From Vogesella margarita (GTDB lineage Bacteria; Pseudomonadota; Gammaproteobacteria; Burkholderiales; Chromobacteriaceae): a stretch of DNA of 64,000 bases. Below the pieces are notes generated by a model that did no database searches, was not told the origin of the DNA, and saw only the letters and a list, made by a program, of their open reading frames with translations. The translations under genes and the position numbers were made by a program. Shown here in pieces: positions 30,888 through 40,082 of this stretch; within the stretch, counting starts at the first letter, position 1; each line of letters starts with the position of its first letter. The stretch is taken from the NCBI RefSeq assembly GCF_028548475.1, contig NZ_JAQQLE010000002.1, positions 1 through 64,000 of the forward strand, read 5' to 3'.

Positions 30888-31691
30888 ATGCAGGCTACCA
30901 CCATCGGACAACAGGAAATCGCGGCATTCCAGCGCGACGGCGTCATCGTACTGCGCGGCGTGTTCCGCGACTGGATAGAACCGCTGCGCGACGGTTTCGA
31001 GCAGGTACTGGCCGCACCCGGCCCGTTCGCGATCGAGAACGTCGGCAACAACGAACGTGGCCGTTTCTTCGAGGATTACTGCAACTGGCAGCGTATCAAA
31101 CCGTTTTCCCGCTTCATCCACCAGTCGCCGGCGGCGGCGCTGGCCGGCCAGCTGATGGGCGCGCGCCAGGTGCAGATCTTCCACGAGCACATTCTGGTAA
31201 AGGAGCCGGGCACCGCCAAGGCCACGCCGTGGCACCAGGACATCCCCTACTACTGCGTCGACGGCGAGCAGACCGCCAGCTACTGGATTCCGCTGGATCC
31301 GGTGACGCAGGACAACACGCTGCGCGTGGTGCTCGGCTCGCACCGCTGGCCGAAGCTGGTACGCCCTAAGCGCTGGGCCAGCAACGAGAATTTCTTCGCC
31401 GGCGACGACGACTACATGGAGATGCCGGACGTGGAGGACGGCAGCTACACCATCCTCGCGCCGGAGCTGGAGCCGGGCGACGCGGTGCTGTTCGATTTCC
31501 GCACCGTGCACGGCGCCGCCGGGAACCAGGGCGGCAACCGCCGCCGTGCCTTCTCCGCCCGTTTCCTCGGCGACGACGTGTGCTATGCCGAACGCCCGGG
31601 GCGCACCTCGCCGCCCTTCCCCGGCATCAACCAGCGCCACGGCGAACGGCTGCGCGAGGACTGGTTCCCGGTGGTGTGGTCGGCCGGCTGA
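30888..31691 (+). CDS. phytanoyl-CoA dioxygenase (PhyH) family protein
   Basis: 267 residues from ATG 30888, which has AAGGAG seven bases ahead. Iron ligands are visible as His116 and Asp118 in PWHQD and probably His208 in VHGAAGN; an arginine in the following RRRAFS can bind 2-oxoglutarate. Family members hydroxylate or halogenate diverse small molecules, so the substrate cannot be assigned. Single gene with a divergent LysR regulator. Confidence 0.9.
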   Translation: MQATTIGQQEIAAFQRDGVIVLRGVFRDWIEPLRDGFEQVLAAPGPFAIENVGNNERGRFFEDYCNWQRIKPFSRFIHQSPAAALAGQLMGARQVQIFHEHILVKEPGTAKATPWHQDIPYYCVDGEQTASYWIPLDPVTQDNTLRVVLGSHRWPKLVRPKRWASNENFFAGDDDYMEMPDVEDGSYTILAPELEPGDAVLFDFRTVHGAAGNQGGNRRRAFSARFLGDDVCYAERPGRTSPPFPGINQRHGERLREDWFPVVWSAG

Positions 31692-31756
31692 GGCCGCGGC
31701 CGTGCCGGCTCGGCGTCGCGGCGATGGCTACGTCGCGGCGCACTGTCGTGCCAAGG

Positions 31757-31765
31757 TTGGCCGCA
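31757..31765 (+). repeat. single motif copy between convergent genes
   Basis: CCAAGGTTGGCCGCA in the 132-bp gap between the PhyH gene and ugpQ. Confidence 0.85.
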
Positions 31766-31823
31766 GGGCCGGCGCGGGGCCGCACCATGGCCGCGGCGAC
31801 CGGACGCCGGCATCCCGCTCGCC

Positions 31824-32561
31824 TCAGGCCGCCCAGGCCGGGTCGAAGCGGTCGGGGCGGTCGCTGCACAGCATGTCGACCTCCCACTGACGCAGGCGAT
31901 GCATGTCCTGTGGCTGGTTCACCGTCCACGCCATCACCGCGAGGCCGAGGCCGTGCAGCTGTGCCACCCACTCCGCGCTCAGCGCACGGTGGCAGACGTG
32001 CAGCGCACGGCACCCCAGTGCCTGCGCCTGCGCCACCCGCGACGGGCTCAGCTCTTCCACCAGCAGCGCCAGCGGCAGCTCCGGCGCCGCCTCGCGCACC
32101 CCGGCCAGCGCCTCGGCGCTGAATGAGGACACCAGCGGCAACAGCGCCGCGCCCTGCCAGTGCTGGCGGATCTGCGCCGCGCACAGCTGCCCCATCCGCC
32201 GCGCGTCGCCGTCCGGCTTCAGCTCCAGATTCACCGCCATGCCCAGCCGCCGCAGCGTGGCGGCCAGTTGCTGCAGGCTGGGCAGCGTCTCGCCGGCAAA
32301 CGCCGGATGGTGATGACGGCCGGCGTCCAGCTGCAACAGCTCCGCCGCGGTGTGTGCCGCCAGCGCGCCGTTGCCGCTGGTGGTGCGCTCCAGCTCGGCA
32401 TCGTGGGCGATCACCGCCACACCGTCAGCACTGAGCTGCACGTCGCACTCCACCGCCGTCACCCCCAGCCGGTGTGCCAGCAGCAGGCCGACCAGCGTGT
32501 TTTCCGGCGCCAGCGCACCGCCGAGACGGTGGGCAAAACCCACCGGGTAAGGCCAATGCAT
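31824..32561 (-). CDS. ugpQ: glycerophosphodiester phosphodiesterase
   Basis: 245 residues of the GDPD TIM-barrel family: AHRLGGALAPENT (usually HRGG), ECDVQLSADGVAVIAHD and NLELKP carry the catalytic His, metal-binding Glu/Asp and Glu. It releases glycerol-3-phosphate from deacylated phospholipids. No signal peptide, so cytoplasmic like UgpQ. ATG 32561 is preceded by AAGGAG. Confidence 0.92.
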   Translation of the reverse strand: MHWPYPVGFAHRLGGALAPENTLVGLLLAHRLGVTAVECDVQLSADGVAVIAHDAELERTTSGNGALAAHTAAELLQLDAGRHHHPAFAGETLPSLQQLAATLRRLGMAVNLELKPDGDARRMGQLCAAQIRQHWQGAALLPLVSSFSAEALAGVREAAPELPLALLVEELSPSRVAQAQALGCRALHVCHRALSAEWVAQLHGLGLAVMAWTVNQPQDMHRLRQWEVDMLCSDRPDRFDPAWAA

Positions 32562-33128
32562 GAGCGTCTCCTTGTCATGAGAATGTCGCCGATCGACTGG
32601 GCCAAGGCACGCCGACGCAGAGACGGCAAGGAGGCGCAACGCAGGATCGGGAGTTTTGTTAGCGGCGCTTAGCGTTATCCCTTAAGCGTAAGCCCTTGTT
32701 TACAGCATGGCAGGCAAAACGGTTTACTGAAACGGTTATTGCGGCGCAATAAATTGCTTTGACATGAAGAATGCGGCCAACCCTGGCTGCCGGCCGGAGG
32801 CAGGCGCGGCCACCCCGTCTGGATGTTGCCCCGCAGCAACGTACAAAAATGGCAACAGTTGTGTGCTATCAAGCCATGGTTGATGAAAATACATCGTCAA
32901 ATCATTTGATTAAAAAACTGTCAGACAGTATTCCTATAGCCAATAGCAACGTGCCCGGCGGCGAACGCCGGCAACAGGATGTCGCTTTTATGTAAAAGCA
33001 TTGCGCCAAATCACAAATTTGTGATTAATTACCAATTCAAACGCTCGTTCGAAATCAAGCCTCGCACGGGCGTTCGCTATCTCTGTCGTTTTTACATTTT
33101 TCATTCAACATTTGCAGAAAGGAAGACC
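32562..33128. promoter_or_regulatory. divergent ugpQ-pntAA regulatory region
   Basis: 567 bp without a supported gene. It holds a motif copy (32772), a short palindrome CTGTCAGACAG (32921-32931), a perfect 18-bp palindrome AATCACAAATTTGTGATT (33009-33026) about 100 bp before pntAA, and AT-rich tracts. The palindrome is the best operator candidate for pnt; its regulator is unknown. Confidence 0.5.
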
Positions 33129-34286
33129 ATGCAAATCGCTATTGCCGCCGAACGGCTGGCAGGTGAAACCCGCGTGGCCGCCACACCGGAAACGGTGAAG
33201 AAACTCGTCGCCATGGGTCACACCGTGGTGGTCGAGGCCGGGGCCGGGCGTCATGCCGCGGCACCGGATGCGGCCTATGTCGATGCCGGGGCCACGTTGG
33301 CCGCATCGCGCGCCGAGGCGCTGGCCCGGGGCGACATCGTGCTCACCGTGCGCCCGCTGCCCGAGGATGCCATCGCCGAGCTGAAGGACGGCGCGGTGCT
33401 GATTGGCCAGCTCTCGCCGTACCAGAACCCCACCTTCCCGGCGCTGGCCGCGAAGAAGGTGTCCGCCTTCGCCATGGAGCTGCTGCCGCGCACCACGCGC
33501 GCGCAGTCGATGGACGTGCTGTCCAGCCAGAACAACATCGCCGGCTACCGCGCGGTGCTCTTGGCCACCCACTACTACCCGCGCTTCATGCCGATGTTGA
33601 TGACCGCCGCCGGTACCGTGAAACCGGCGCGCGTGCTGATCATGGGCGTGGGCGTCGCCGGCCTGCAGGCCATCGCCACGGCGAAACGCCTGGGCGCGGT
33701 GGTGGAAGCCACCGACGTGCGCCCGTCCACCAAGGAGCAGGTGGAATCGCTGGGCGGCAAGTTCATCGAGGTGCCGATGACCGACGAGGAAAAGGCAGCC
33801 AACGACGGCGTGTACGCCAAGGAGATGTCCGACGACTACAAGCGTCGTCAGGCCGAGCTGGTGGCCAAGCACGCGCGAGCGGCCGACATCATCATCACCA
33901 CCGCGCTGATTCCGGGCAAGAAGGCGCCGACGCTGATCAGCGCCGACATCGTGGCGGCGATGAAGCCGGGCAGCGTGATCATCGACCTCGCCGCCGAAGC
34001 CGGCGGCAACTGCGCGCAAACGGTACCGGGCGAGGTGATCACCACCGACAACGGCGTCACCGTGGTCGGCAGCAGCAACCTGCCGGGCATGGTGGCGGCC
34101 GACGCCTCCAGCCTGTACGCGAAGAACCTGCTGACCTTCCTGGGCCTGATGCTCACCAAGGAAGGTTTCACCCTCAATCTGGAAGACGACCTGCTGGCGG
34201 CCACCCTGGTCACCCACGCCGGCGAAGTGCGCTTCCCTGCGGCCAACGTGGCCAGCACAGCCAAGAAGGAGATCACTCATGGTTGA
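33129..34286 (+). CDS. pntAA: NAD(P) transhydrogenase subunit alpha part 1
   Basis: 385 residues, the NAD(H)-binding domain dI only: [33 protein letters not shown] and the Rossmann segment [20 protein letters not shown]. In E. coli this domain is fused to the membrane part; here the subunit is split. It overlaps pntAB by 8 bp. Two motif copies lie inside (33297 as TLAAS, 34238 as PAANV). Confidence 0.96.
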   Translation: MQIAIAAERLAGETRVAATPETVKKLVAMGHTVVVEAGAGRHAAAPDAAYVDAGATLAASRAEALARGDIVLTVRPLPEDAIAELKDGAVLIGQLSPYQNPTFPALAAKKVSAFAMELLPRTTRAQSMDVLSSQNNIAGYRAVLLATHYYPRFMPMLMTAAGTVKPARVLIMGVGVAGLQAIATAKRLGAVVEATDVRPSTKEQVESLGGKFIEVPMTDEEKAANDGVYAKEMSDDYKRRQAELVAKHARAADIIITTALIPGKKAPTLISADIVAAMKPGSVIIDLAAEAGGNCAQTVPGEVITTDNGVTVVGSSNLPGMVAADASSLYAKNLLTFLGLMLTKEGFTLNLEDDLLAATLVTHAGEVRFPAANVASTAKKEITHG

Positions 34287-34575
34287 TCCGTTCATCACCA
34301 GCTTCACCATCTTCGTCCTCGCCGTGTTCGTCGGCTACCACGTGGTGTGGAACGTCACCCCGGCGCTGCACACGCCGCTGATGGCCGTCACCAACGCCAT
34401 CTCCGGCATCATCATCGTCGGCGCCATGCTGCAGGTGGTGGACATCAATGGCAGCGAGCTGAGCGTGACCTCGGTGCTGGGCACCATCGGCATCTTCCTC
34501 GCCAGCATCAACATCTTCGGCGGCTTCCTGGTCACCCAGCGCATGCTGGACATGTTCAAGAAGAAGAAAAAATAA
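34279..34575 (+). CDS. pntAB: NAD(P) transhydrogenase subunit alpha part 2
   Basis: 98 residues with three membrane helices and a Lys-rich C-terminus, the separate membrane piece of the alpha subunit in three-subunit enzymes. Start ATG overlaps the pntAA end. Confidence 0.95.
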   Translation: MVDPFITSFTIFVLAVFVGYHVVWNVTPALHTPLMAVTNAISGIIIVGAMLQVVDINGSELSVTSVLGTIGIFLASINIFGGFLVTQRMLDMFKKKKK

Positions 34576-34585
34576 GGGACACACG

Positions 34586-35956
34586 ATGGAAAATCTCTCG
34601 GCAATACTTTATCTGGTCGCGGCGGTGCTGTTCATCCTGGCACTGAAGGGGCTGTCCTCGCCCACCTCCGCCATCCAGGGTAACCGCTACGGCATGATCG
34701 GCATGCTGATCGCGGTGGTGACCACCTTCCTGATCATGGACAAGCCGGTACTGGCGCTGATCGCCGGCGCCATCGTGGCCGGCGGTGCCATCGGCGCCTG
34801 GAAGGCCAAGACCGTGGAAATGACCGGCATGCCGGAACTGGTGGCGGCGATGCACTCGCTGGTCGGCCTGTCCGCGGTGCTGATCGCGGTGGCCGCCATC
34901 TTCCATACCGGTGTCGAGCACACCGGCGTGCAGAAGATCGAGCTGTTCATCGGTGCCTTCATCGGCGCCATCACCTTCACCGCCTCAGTAGTGGCCTACG
35001 GCAAGCTGTCGGGCAAGTTCGGCGCCAAGGCGGTGAACTTCAACGGCCAGCACCTGCTGAACCTGGTGCTGGCGCTGGCCATGGTCGGCTTCGGCGTGAT
35101 GTACTTCCTCAGCGACAGCCACGCGGCCTTCCTGATGATGGTCGCCATCGCGCTGGTGCTGGGCGTGACGCTGATCATCCCGATCGGCGGCGCCGACATG
35201 CCGGTGGTGGTGTCGATGCTGAACAGTTACTCCGGCTGGGCGGCGGCGGGTATCGGCTTCACGCTGAACAACCCGGTGCTGATCATCGCCGGCGCCTGCG
35301 TCGGTTCCTCCGGTGCCATCCTGTCCTACATCATGTGCAAGGCGATGAACCGTTCCATCGTCAGCGTGCTGCTGGGCGGCTTCGGCGCCGAAGTGGCTAC
35401 CGGCGGTGCCGCGGCCTCCGGTCCGAAGAACTACAAGTCCGGCTCCGCCGAGGATGCGGCCTTCCTGATGGGCAACGCCGACAGCGTGATCATCGTGCCC
35501 GGCTACGGCCTCGCGGTATCGCGCGCGCAGCACGCGCTGCAGGAGTTCGCCGAGCTGCTCTCCGAGAAGGGCGTCAACGTGCGCTACGCCATCCACCCGG
35601 TGGCCGGCCGCATGCCGGGGCACATGAACGTGCTGCTGGCGGAAGCCGAGGTGCCGTACGAGCAGGTGCAGGAGATGGAGGAGATCAACTCCGACTTCGC
35701 CAATACCGACGTGGTGCTGGTGATCGGCGCCAACGACGTGGTCAACCCGGCGGCGCAGAAGGACAAGGCCAGCCCGATCTACGGCATGCCTATCCTGGAA
35801 GCGCACAAGGCGCGCACCGTGATCGTGGTCAAGCGCTCGATGAACGCCGGCTACGCCGGTCTCGACAACGAGCTGTTCTACCTCGACAAGACCATGATGG
35901 TGTTCGGCGACGCCAAGAAGGTGGTCGAGGAGCTGGTGAAAGGCGGCGGCCACTAA
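34586..35956 (+). CDS. pntB: NAD(P) transhydrogenase subunit beta
   Basis: 456 residues: about eight membrane helices, then the NADP(H)-binding domain dIII with VIIVPGYGLAVSRAQHALQE, HPVAGRMPGHMNVLLAEA and IGANDVVNPAA. It couples proton entry to hydride transfer from NADH to NADP. It follows pntAB by 10 bp. Confidence 0.97.
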   Translation: MENLSAILYLVAAVLFILALKGLSSPTSAIQGNRYGMIGMLIAVVTTFLIMDKPVLALIAGAIVAGGAIGAWKAKTVEMTGMPELVAAMHSLVGLSAVLIAVAAIFHTGVEHTGVQKIELFIGAFIGAITFTASVVAYGKLSGKFGAKAVNFNGQHLLNLVLALAMVGFGVMYFLSDSHAAFLMMVAIALVLGVTLIIPIGGADMPVVVSMLNSYSGWAAAGIGFTLNNPVLIIAGACVGSSGAILSYIMCKAMNRSIVSVLLGGFGAEVATGGAAASGPKNYKSGSAEDAAFLMGNADSVIIVPGYGLAVSRAQHALQEFAELLSEKGVNVRYAIHPVAGRMPGHMNVLLAEAEVPYEQVQEMEEINSDFANTDVVLVIGANDVVNPAAQKDKASPIYGMPILEAHKARTVIVVKRSMNAGYAGLDNELFYLDKTMMVFGDAKKVVEELVKGGGH

Positions 35957-35969
35957 GCCCACCCGCCGT

Positions 35970-35989
35970 TGCGGCCAACGTTGGCCGCA
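35970..35989. repeat. palindromic copy of the dispersed motif
   Basis: Perfect 20-bp TGCGGCCAACGTTGGCCGCA directly upstream of the pntB terminator. Confidence 0.92.
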
Positions 35990-35992
35990 AGC

Positions 35993-36029
35993 AAAACCCC
36001 CGTCGCGTGCCACGCGGCGGGGGTTTTTT
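35993..36029 (+). terminator. terminator of the pnt operon
   Basis: A 15-bp stem with one T-G pair (35993-36007 with 36013-36027), loop TGCCA, and a T6 tail. Here the motif palindrome (35970) and the real terminator are separate. Confidence 0.92.
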
Positions 36030-36058
36030 CATGGTGCGACCGCTATGGACCGCGCACG

Positions 36059-36604
36059 TCAGTGCAGCGCGACCCCGTACAGGAACAGCCCGGCCTGCTT
36101 GCCCGGTGGCGGCGCCGACAGCAGCCGCATCCCCAGCCGCGCGCACAGGCGGTGTGCCGCCTGCTGGCTGTCGGCCACCGGCACGCGGATGTCGCGCACC
36201 CGGTAGTGGCCGAAGGCCAGCACCAGCATCCGTTCCACCGCCTCGGTGAACAGCCCCTGCCCCTGCCAGTCGCTGTGGCCCCAGAACTGCAACAGCCACG
36301 ATTCGTCCGGCTGGTGTTGCAGGCGCAGCCAGCCGACCACCTCGTCGCCCAGCCACAGCAGCGCCACCTTGCTGTCGCCGCGCGACCAGTTGCGCTGCAC
36401 CTCGTAGCAGTAGCGCTCCACCAGCGCCACGTCCAGCACCGGCTGCGACCACGGCAGATCGGCGGCAAAGCCCTGCAACTCGTGCTGCGAGGCGACGATG
36501 GCCAGGAACAGCGCCGCGCCGTCGCCCGCCTGCGGCGCCACCAGCACCAGCCGCGGTGTGCGGATGCCGTCCAGCAGCGGGTCAGACGGGGTAATCACTA
36601 CCAT
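36059..36604 (-). CDS. GNAT-family N-acetyltransferase, RimJ/RimL-like
   Basis: 181 residues with the GNAT layout: IRTPRLVLVAP at the N-terminus, W-G-H-x-D-W-Q-G-Q-G-L acetyl-CoA loop near 108-118 and a C-terminal ARLGMRLL helix. GGGAG precedes the ATG. Substrate unknown. It starts 15 bp after the waaA stop and may be the last gene of the waaC-waaA unit. Confidence 0.85.
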   Translation of the reverse strand: MVVITPSDPLLDGIRTPRLVLVAPQAGDGAALFLAIVASQHELQGFAADLPWSQPVLDVALVERYCYEVQRNWSRGDSKVALLWLGDEVVGWLRLQHQPDESWLLQFWGHSDWQGQGLFTEAVERMLVLAFGHYRVRDIRVPVADSQQAAHRLCARLGMRLLSAPPPGKQAGLFLYGVALH

Positions 36605-36619
36605 GACGGACTCCCTGGT

Positions 36620-37873
36620 CTATGGATCGAGCCGGCCGGCCAAGAGCGCGACGATGCGCGCGCTGGCGCCGCGATGCTGCGCGGTGAAGGCGAGGCCGGC
36701 GTCGCGCATCGCCGCGCGCTGCGGCGCGTCGGCCAACAGCTGCAACACCAGCGCCACCAGCTCGCCGGCATCGCTCACCTGCCGCGCGGCACCGGCGGCC
36801 AGCGCCAAGCGGCTGGCCTCGGCAAAATTATAGGTCGACGGCCCCAATAACACCGGCACGCCGATGCTGGCTGGCTCGATCAGGTTCTGCGCGCCGAAAT
36901 CCAGCAGCGAACCGCCGACAAAGGCGACATCGGCGGCGGCGTAATAGGCGAACAGCTCGCCCATGCTGTCGCCTATCCACACCTGCGTTTCACGTGAAAC
37001 CGGCTGCGGCTCGCTGCGCCGCTGCACGGCAAAGCCCTGCTCCGCCGCCAGCGCGGCGACCGTGGCGAAGCGCTCCGGATGGCGCGGCACCAGCAGCAGC
37101 AGCGCGTCGCCAACCTTGGCCGCACGCCAGGCATCCAGGATCAGCGCCTCCTCGCCGTCGCGGGTGCTGGCACACAGCCACACCGGCCGGCTACCGATGC
37201 GTTCGCGAAACTGCGCCCCCAGCACCAGCTGCGCCGGCGGCGGCGTGAAGTCGTACTTGGTATTGCCGCACACGCGAAGGTTGGCCGCGCCCAGCGCCAC
37301 CAGCCGCTGCGCGTCGTCCTCGCTTTGTGCCGCAACCGCCGTCAAAGCCTGCAACGCCGGGCGGATCAGCGCGCCGATGCGGCGGTAGCCGCGCAGCGAT
37401 TTTTCCGACAACCGGGCATTAACCAGGAAGGCCGGTACGCCGGCCTGCGCGCAGGCGTGCAGCAGATTGGGCCAGATCTCGGTTTCCATCAGGATCAGGC
37501 AGCGCGGCCGCAGCGCAGCGACGAAACGGCGCATCACCCGCGCATTGTCGTACGGCAGGTAGCGGATCTCGGCAAAAGGGTACAGCTGCTCGGCGGTGGC
37601 GCGCCCGGTCGGCGTCATCTGGGTGATGACGAAACGCGCCTGGGGATACTGTTCCCGCAAACGCGCAAGCAGCGGCTGTGCCGCGCGGGTCTCACCCACC
37701 GACACCGCGTGCAGCCAAATCACCTCGCCACCCGCCTGCGGCAAGACGTCGCCGAAGCGCTCGTCCCAGTGTTCAAGATAGGCCGGCGCCTGGCGCGCGC
37801 GTTTTCTCAGATAGCGCCTGATTAGCGGCGTCGCCAGCGGCCACAGCAGGCTGTACAGCGCCCGCGCGATCAT
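36620..37873 (-). CDS. waaA: WaaA (KdtA), Kdo transferase
   Basis: 417 residues: N-terminal membrane anchor, then a GT-B glycosyltransferase with IWLHAVSVGETRAAQPLL, METEIWPNL, CGNTKYD, VPRHPERF and GGSLLDFGAQNLIEP, all WaaA hallmarks. It adds Kdo to lipid A precursor. Start overlaps the waaC stop in ATGA. It contains one motif copy (37116) and, at 36987-37000, a perfect parS core in coding sequence. Confidence 0.95.
   Translation of the reverse strand: MIARALYSLLWPLATPLIRRYLRKRARQAPAYLEHWDERFGDVLPQAGGEVIWLHAVSVGETRAAQPLLARLREQYPQARFVITQMTPTGRATAEQLYPFAEIRYLPYDNARVMRRFVAALRPRCLILMETEIWPNLLHACAQAGVPAFLVNARLSEKSLRGYRRIGALIRPALQALTAVAAQSEDDAQRLVALGAANLRVCGNTKYDFTPPPAQLVLGAQFRERIGSRPVWLCASTRDGEEALILDAWRAAKVGDALLLLVPRHPERFATVAALAAEQGFAVQRRSEPQPVSRETQVWIGDSMGELFAYYAAADVAFVGGSLLDFGAQNLIEPASIGVPVLLGPSTYNFAEASRLALAAGAARQVSDAGELVALVLQLLADAPQRAAMRDAGLAFTAQHRGASARIVALLAGRLDP
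36987..37000. promoter_or_regulatory. parS-like ParB binding site inside waaA
   Basis: Perfect 14-base core GTTTCACGTGAAAC within coding sequence. Confidence 0.75.
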
Positions 37874-38826
37874 GCGCCGCGCACCCGCGCCAGCAGCGCC
37901 AGCACCGCGTCCACCGCCGGGATGTCGCCGGCGCGGCCGATGTTGGCCGCACGCGCGGTTTCCACCACGCCGGTCAGCGCCGGGTCGGTATCGGTATAAA
38001 TGGCCACCAGCGGCACATCCAGCGCGTTGGCGAGGTGGGTCAGGCCGGTATCGACGCCGATCACCGCCGCGGCATGGCCCAGCAGCGCCGCCGCCTCGCG
38101 CAGGGTCATTTTCGGTGCCAGCAACGCGCCGGGAATGGCCGCGGCCAACCTTTGCGCGCGCTCCCGCTCCGCCGCACTGCCCCACGGAATGACGATGGCC
38201 AGGCCCTGCTGTTGCAGCGCCTGCGCCAGCGCAATCCAGTGCATCTCCGGCCACAGCTTGCTGTCGCGGCTGGTGGCGTGCAGCAGCACCGCGTAGTCAC
38301 CCTGTGGCAACCACGCCAGCCGCTCGCCGCAGCGGATGCCGAACACCGGCGCGCCCTCGGGCCGGTAGCCGAAGGCGGCGCCAAACAGCTGGCGGTTGCG
38401 TTCGATCGCCGACAGCTGGCGGCTGACCGCGTAGCGGCGCTCGTAAAAGCGGCTGGCCAGCGGCTCGCGGATGCTGGCGCGGTCGTAGCCGGCCAGCGGA
38501 CCGTTAGCCCAGCGACCGGGAATGGCACTCTTCAACAGCCCCTGCGCATCCAGCACCAGCTCCCAGCGCGTGGCGGCCAGCGTATGCCGCAACGCGCGGA
38601 TCTCGCGCCAGGTAGCGGCCTTGAACAAGGCCTTGCGCCAGCGCCGCCAGGCGATGGGGATGGTGCGGCTCACCAGCGGGTGCAGGCCGGGAATGTCGGC
38701 GAAGCCTTCTTCTGCCAGCCAGCTCACCGTCACATCCGGGCGGTGGCGTTCCAGATCGGTCAGTGCCGGCCAGGTGTGGATAAGGTCGCCCATCGACGAT
38801 GTGCGCAGCAACAGGACGTTTTTCAT
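37870..38826 (-). CDS. waaC: WaaC, LPS heptosyltransferase I
   Basis: 318 residues of glycosyltransferase family 9: VLLLRTSSMGDLIHTWPALTD at the N-terminus, VLDAQGLLKSA, LLHATSRDSKLWPEMHW and GVDTGLTHLANAL. It adds the first heptose to Kdo. Start ATG 38826; the region upstream is the candidate origin. A motif copy (37943) is encoded as AANIG. Confidence 0.94.
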   Translation of the reverse strand: MKNVLLLRTSSMGDLIHTWPALTDLERHRPDVTVSWLAEEGFADIPGLHPLVSRTIPIAWRRWRKALFKAATWREIRALRHTLAATRWELVLDAQGLLKSAIPGRWANGPLAGYDRASIREPLASRFYERRYAVSRQLSAIERNRQLFGAAFGYRPEGAPVFGIRCGERLAWLPQGDYAVLLHATSRDSKLWPEMHWIALAQALQQQGLAIVIPWGSAAERERAQRLAAAIPGALLAPKMTLREAAALLGHAAAVIGVDTGLTHLANALDVPLVAIYTDTDPALTGVVETARAANIGRAGDIPAVDAVLALLARVRGA

Positions 38827-39320
38827 GCGCCGGATTTTACGGGCAGCCCTGTGGTTAACCAAGTAAAATCAGGGCTACCGCTTTGTGGATAACTGGCAGT
38901 GGATAAATCCCGCCAAAACTATCCACAAGCTGTCCTGTCCCTGGCAAGCCCTTCAAAGACCCAGCCCCCAACAAGGCAAACTGTTGAAAACATTGCGCAA
39001 TAGCGACTTATCCACAGAAAAGTGTCCACTACATCAGTATCTTCATATTTAAAATAGGCAAACAATGAAAAGAGGAGCTGCAGACCAAAACCGTCTGCCA
39101 CGCGACTTGCGTCATTGCCGGCAAGAGATTGTGGATAAGCACGGGGCACGGCAAGATGGCAAAATTGTCCACAACTGATGCACGCCATTCCAGTCCCGGC
39201 AACGACAAGTTAGGCAATAACGCAAGTCTTTGAAAAAAATTGTCTTTAGTGTGTTATCCACAGACAGGGACAGCCTTCTACTATCCTTATCCTTTATATA
39301 ACTAGAAAGTACTAGAAAGA
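38827..39320. other. candidate chromosomal replication origin (DnaA-box cluster)
   Basis: 494 bp without a gene, AT-richer than its surroundings. Perfect DnaA boxes lie at 38884-38892 (minus), 39008-39016 (plus), 39130-39138 (minus) and 39254-39262 (plus); one-mismatch boxes at 38898-38906, 38919-38927 and 39165-39173. AT-rich tracts at 39031-39070, 39232-39247 and 39281-39320 could be the unwinding element. It is about 13 kb from dnaA and close to a perfect parS core. More boxes lie singly at 40174, 41055, 45843 and 25781. Confidence 0.75.
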
Positions 39321-40082
39321 ATGTCGCGCCAACTTAGCGTGGTTCTGATCACCAAAAATGCCGAAGCACTGCTGGAAAAATGTCTGCAAAGCTGTGCCTT
39401 TGCCAACGAGATCGTGGTGGTGGATTCGGGGAGCACAGACAGGACATTGGCAATAGCCTCTGCCTATAAGGCCAAAGTTATCCACCAGGAGTGGTTGGGA
39501 TTCGGTCCGCAGAAGCAGTTCGCGGTCCGGCAGGCCAGCCACGACTGGGTGCTGTGCCTGGATGCCGACGAGTGGCTGTCTGAAAAATTACGTAATGAAA
39601 TCAAGATATTGCTGAACAATCCGGCGCTGGGTGCCTACCGCTTTGCGCGCAGCAACAAGTTCATGGGCCGCTTTTTGAAATTCGGTGAAGGCTATCCGGA
39701 TTACAGCCTGCGGCTGTTCGATCGCCGCCAGGCGCGCTGGTCCGACGACGTGGTACACGAGTACGTGATCGCCGACGGCGAAGTCGGCACCGTGGCTGGC
39801 GACCTGATGCACGAATCCGGCGAAGACATCGCGCTCTACCTCAGCAAGCAGAACCGCTACACCAGCCTGCAGGCGGAAACCCTGTATCAGCGCGGGAAAA
39901 AGGCGGGCATCGCCAAGCTGGTGTTGAGCCCGCTGCTGCGCTTCGTGAAGTTTTACCTGCTGCGCCAGGGTTTTCGCGACGGCCTGCCCGGACTTGTCCA
40001 CATCAGCATTGGCTGCTTCAACAGTTATCTCAAATACGCGAAGCTGATCGAGCTGCACCGGCTTCGCCCACAGGAAAAATGA
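39321..40082 (+). CDS. family 2 glycosyltransferase, WaaE/LgtF-type LOS glucosyltransferase
   Basis: 253 residues: LSVVLITKNAEALLEKCLQSC and VDSGSTDRT at the N-terminus, LDADEWLS (D-x-D metal site) and the WaaE-like RFARSNKFMGRFLKFGEGYPDYSLRLF core split across 115-145. Such enzymes add glucose to heptose I of the LOS inner core, fitting the adjacent waaC-waaA. The exact sugar is inferred. Confidence 0.85.
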   Translation: MSRQLSVVLITKNAEALLEKCLQSCAFANEIVVVDSGSTDRTLAIASAYKAKVIHQEWLGFGPQKQFAVRQASHDWVLCLDADEWLSEKLRNEIKILLNNPALGAYRFARSNKFMGRFLKFGEGYPDYSLRLFDRRQARWSDDVVHEYVIADGEVGTVAGDLMHESGEDIALYLSKQNRYTSLQAETLYQRGKKAGIAKLVLSPLLRFVKFYLLRQGFRDGLPGLVHISIGCFNSYLKYAKLIELHRLRPQEK

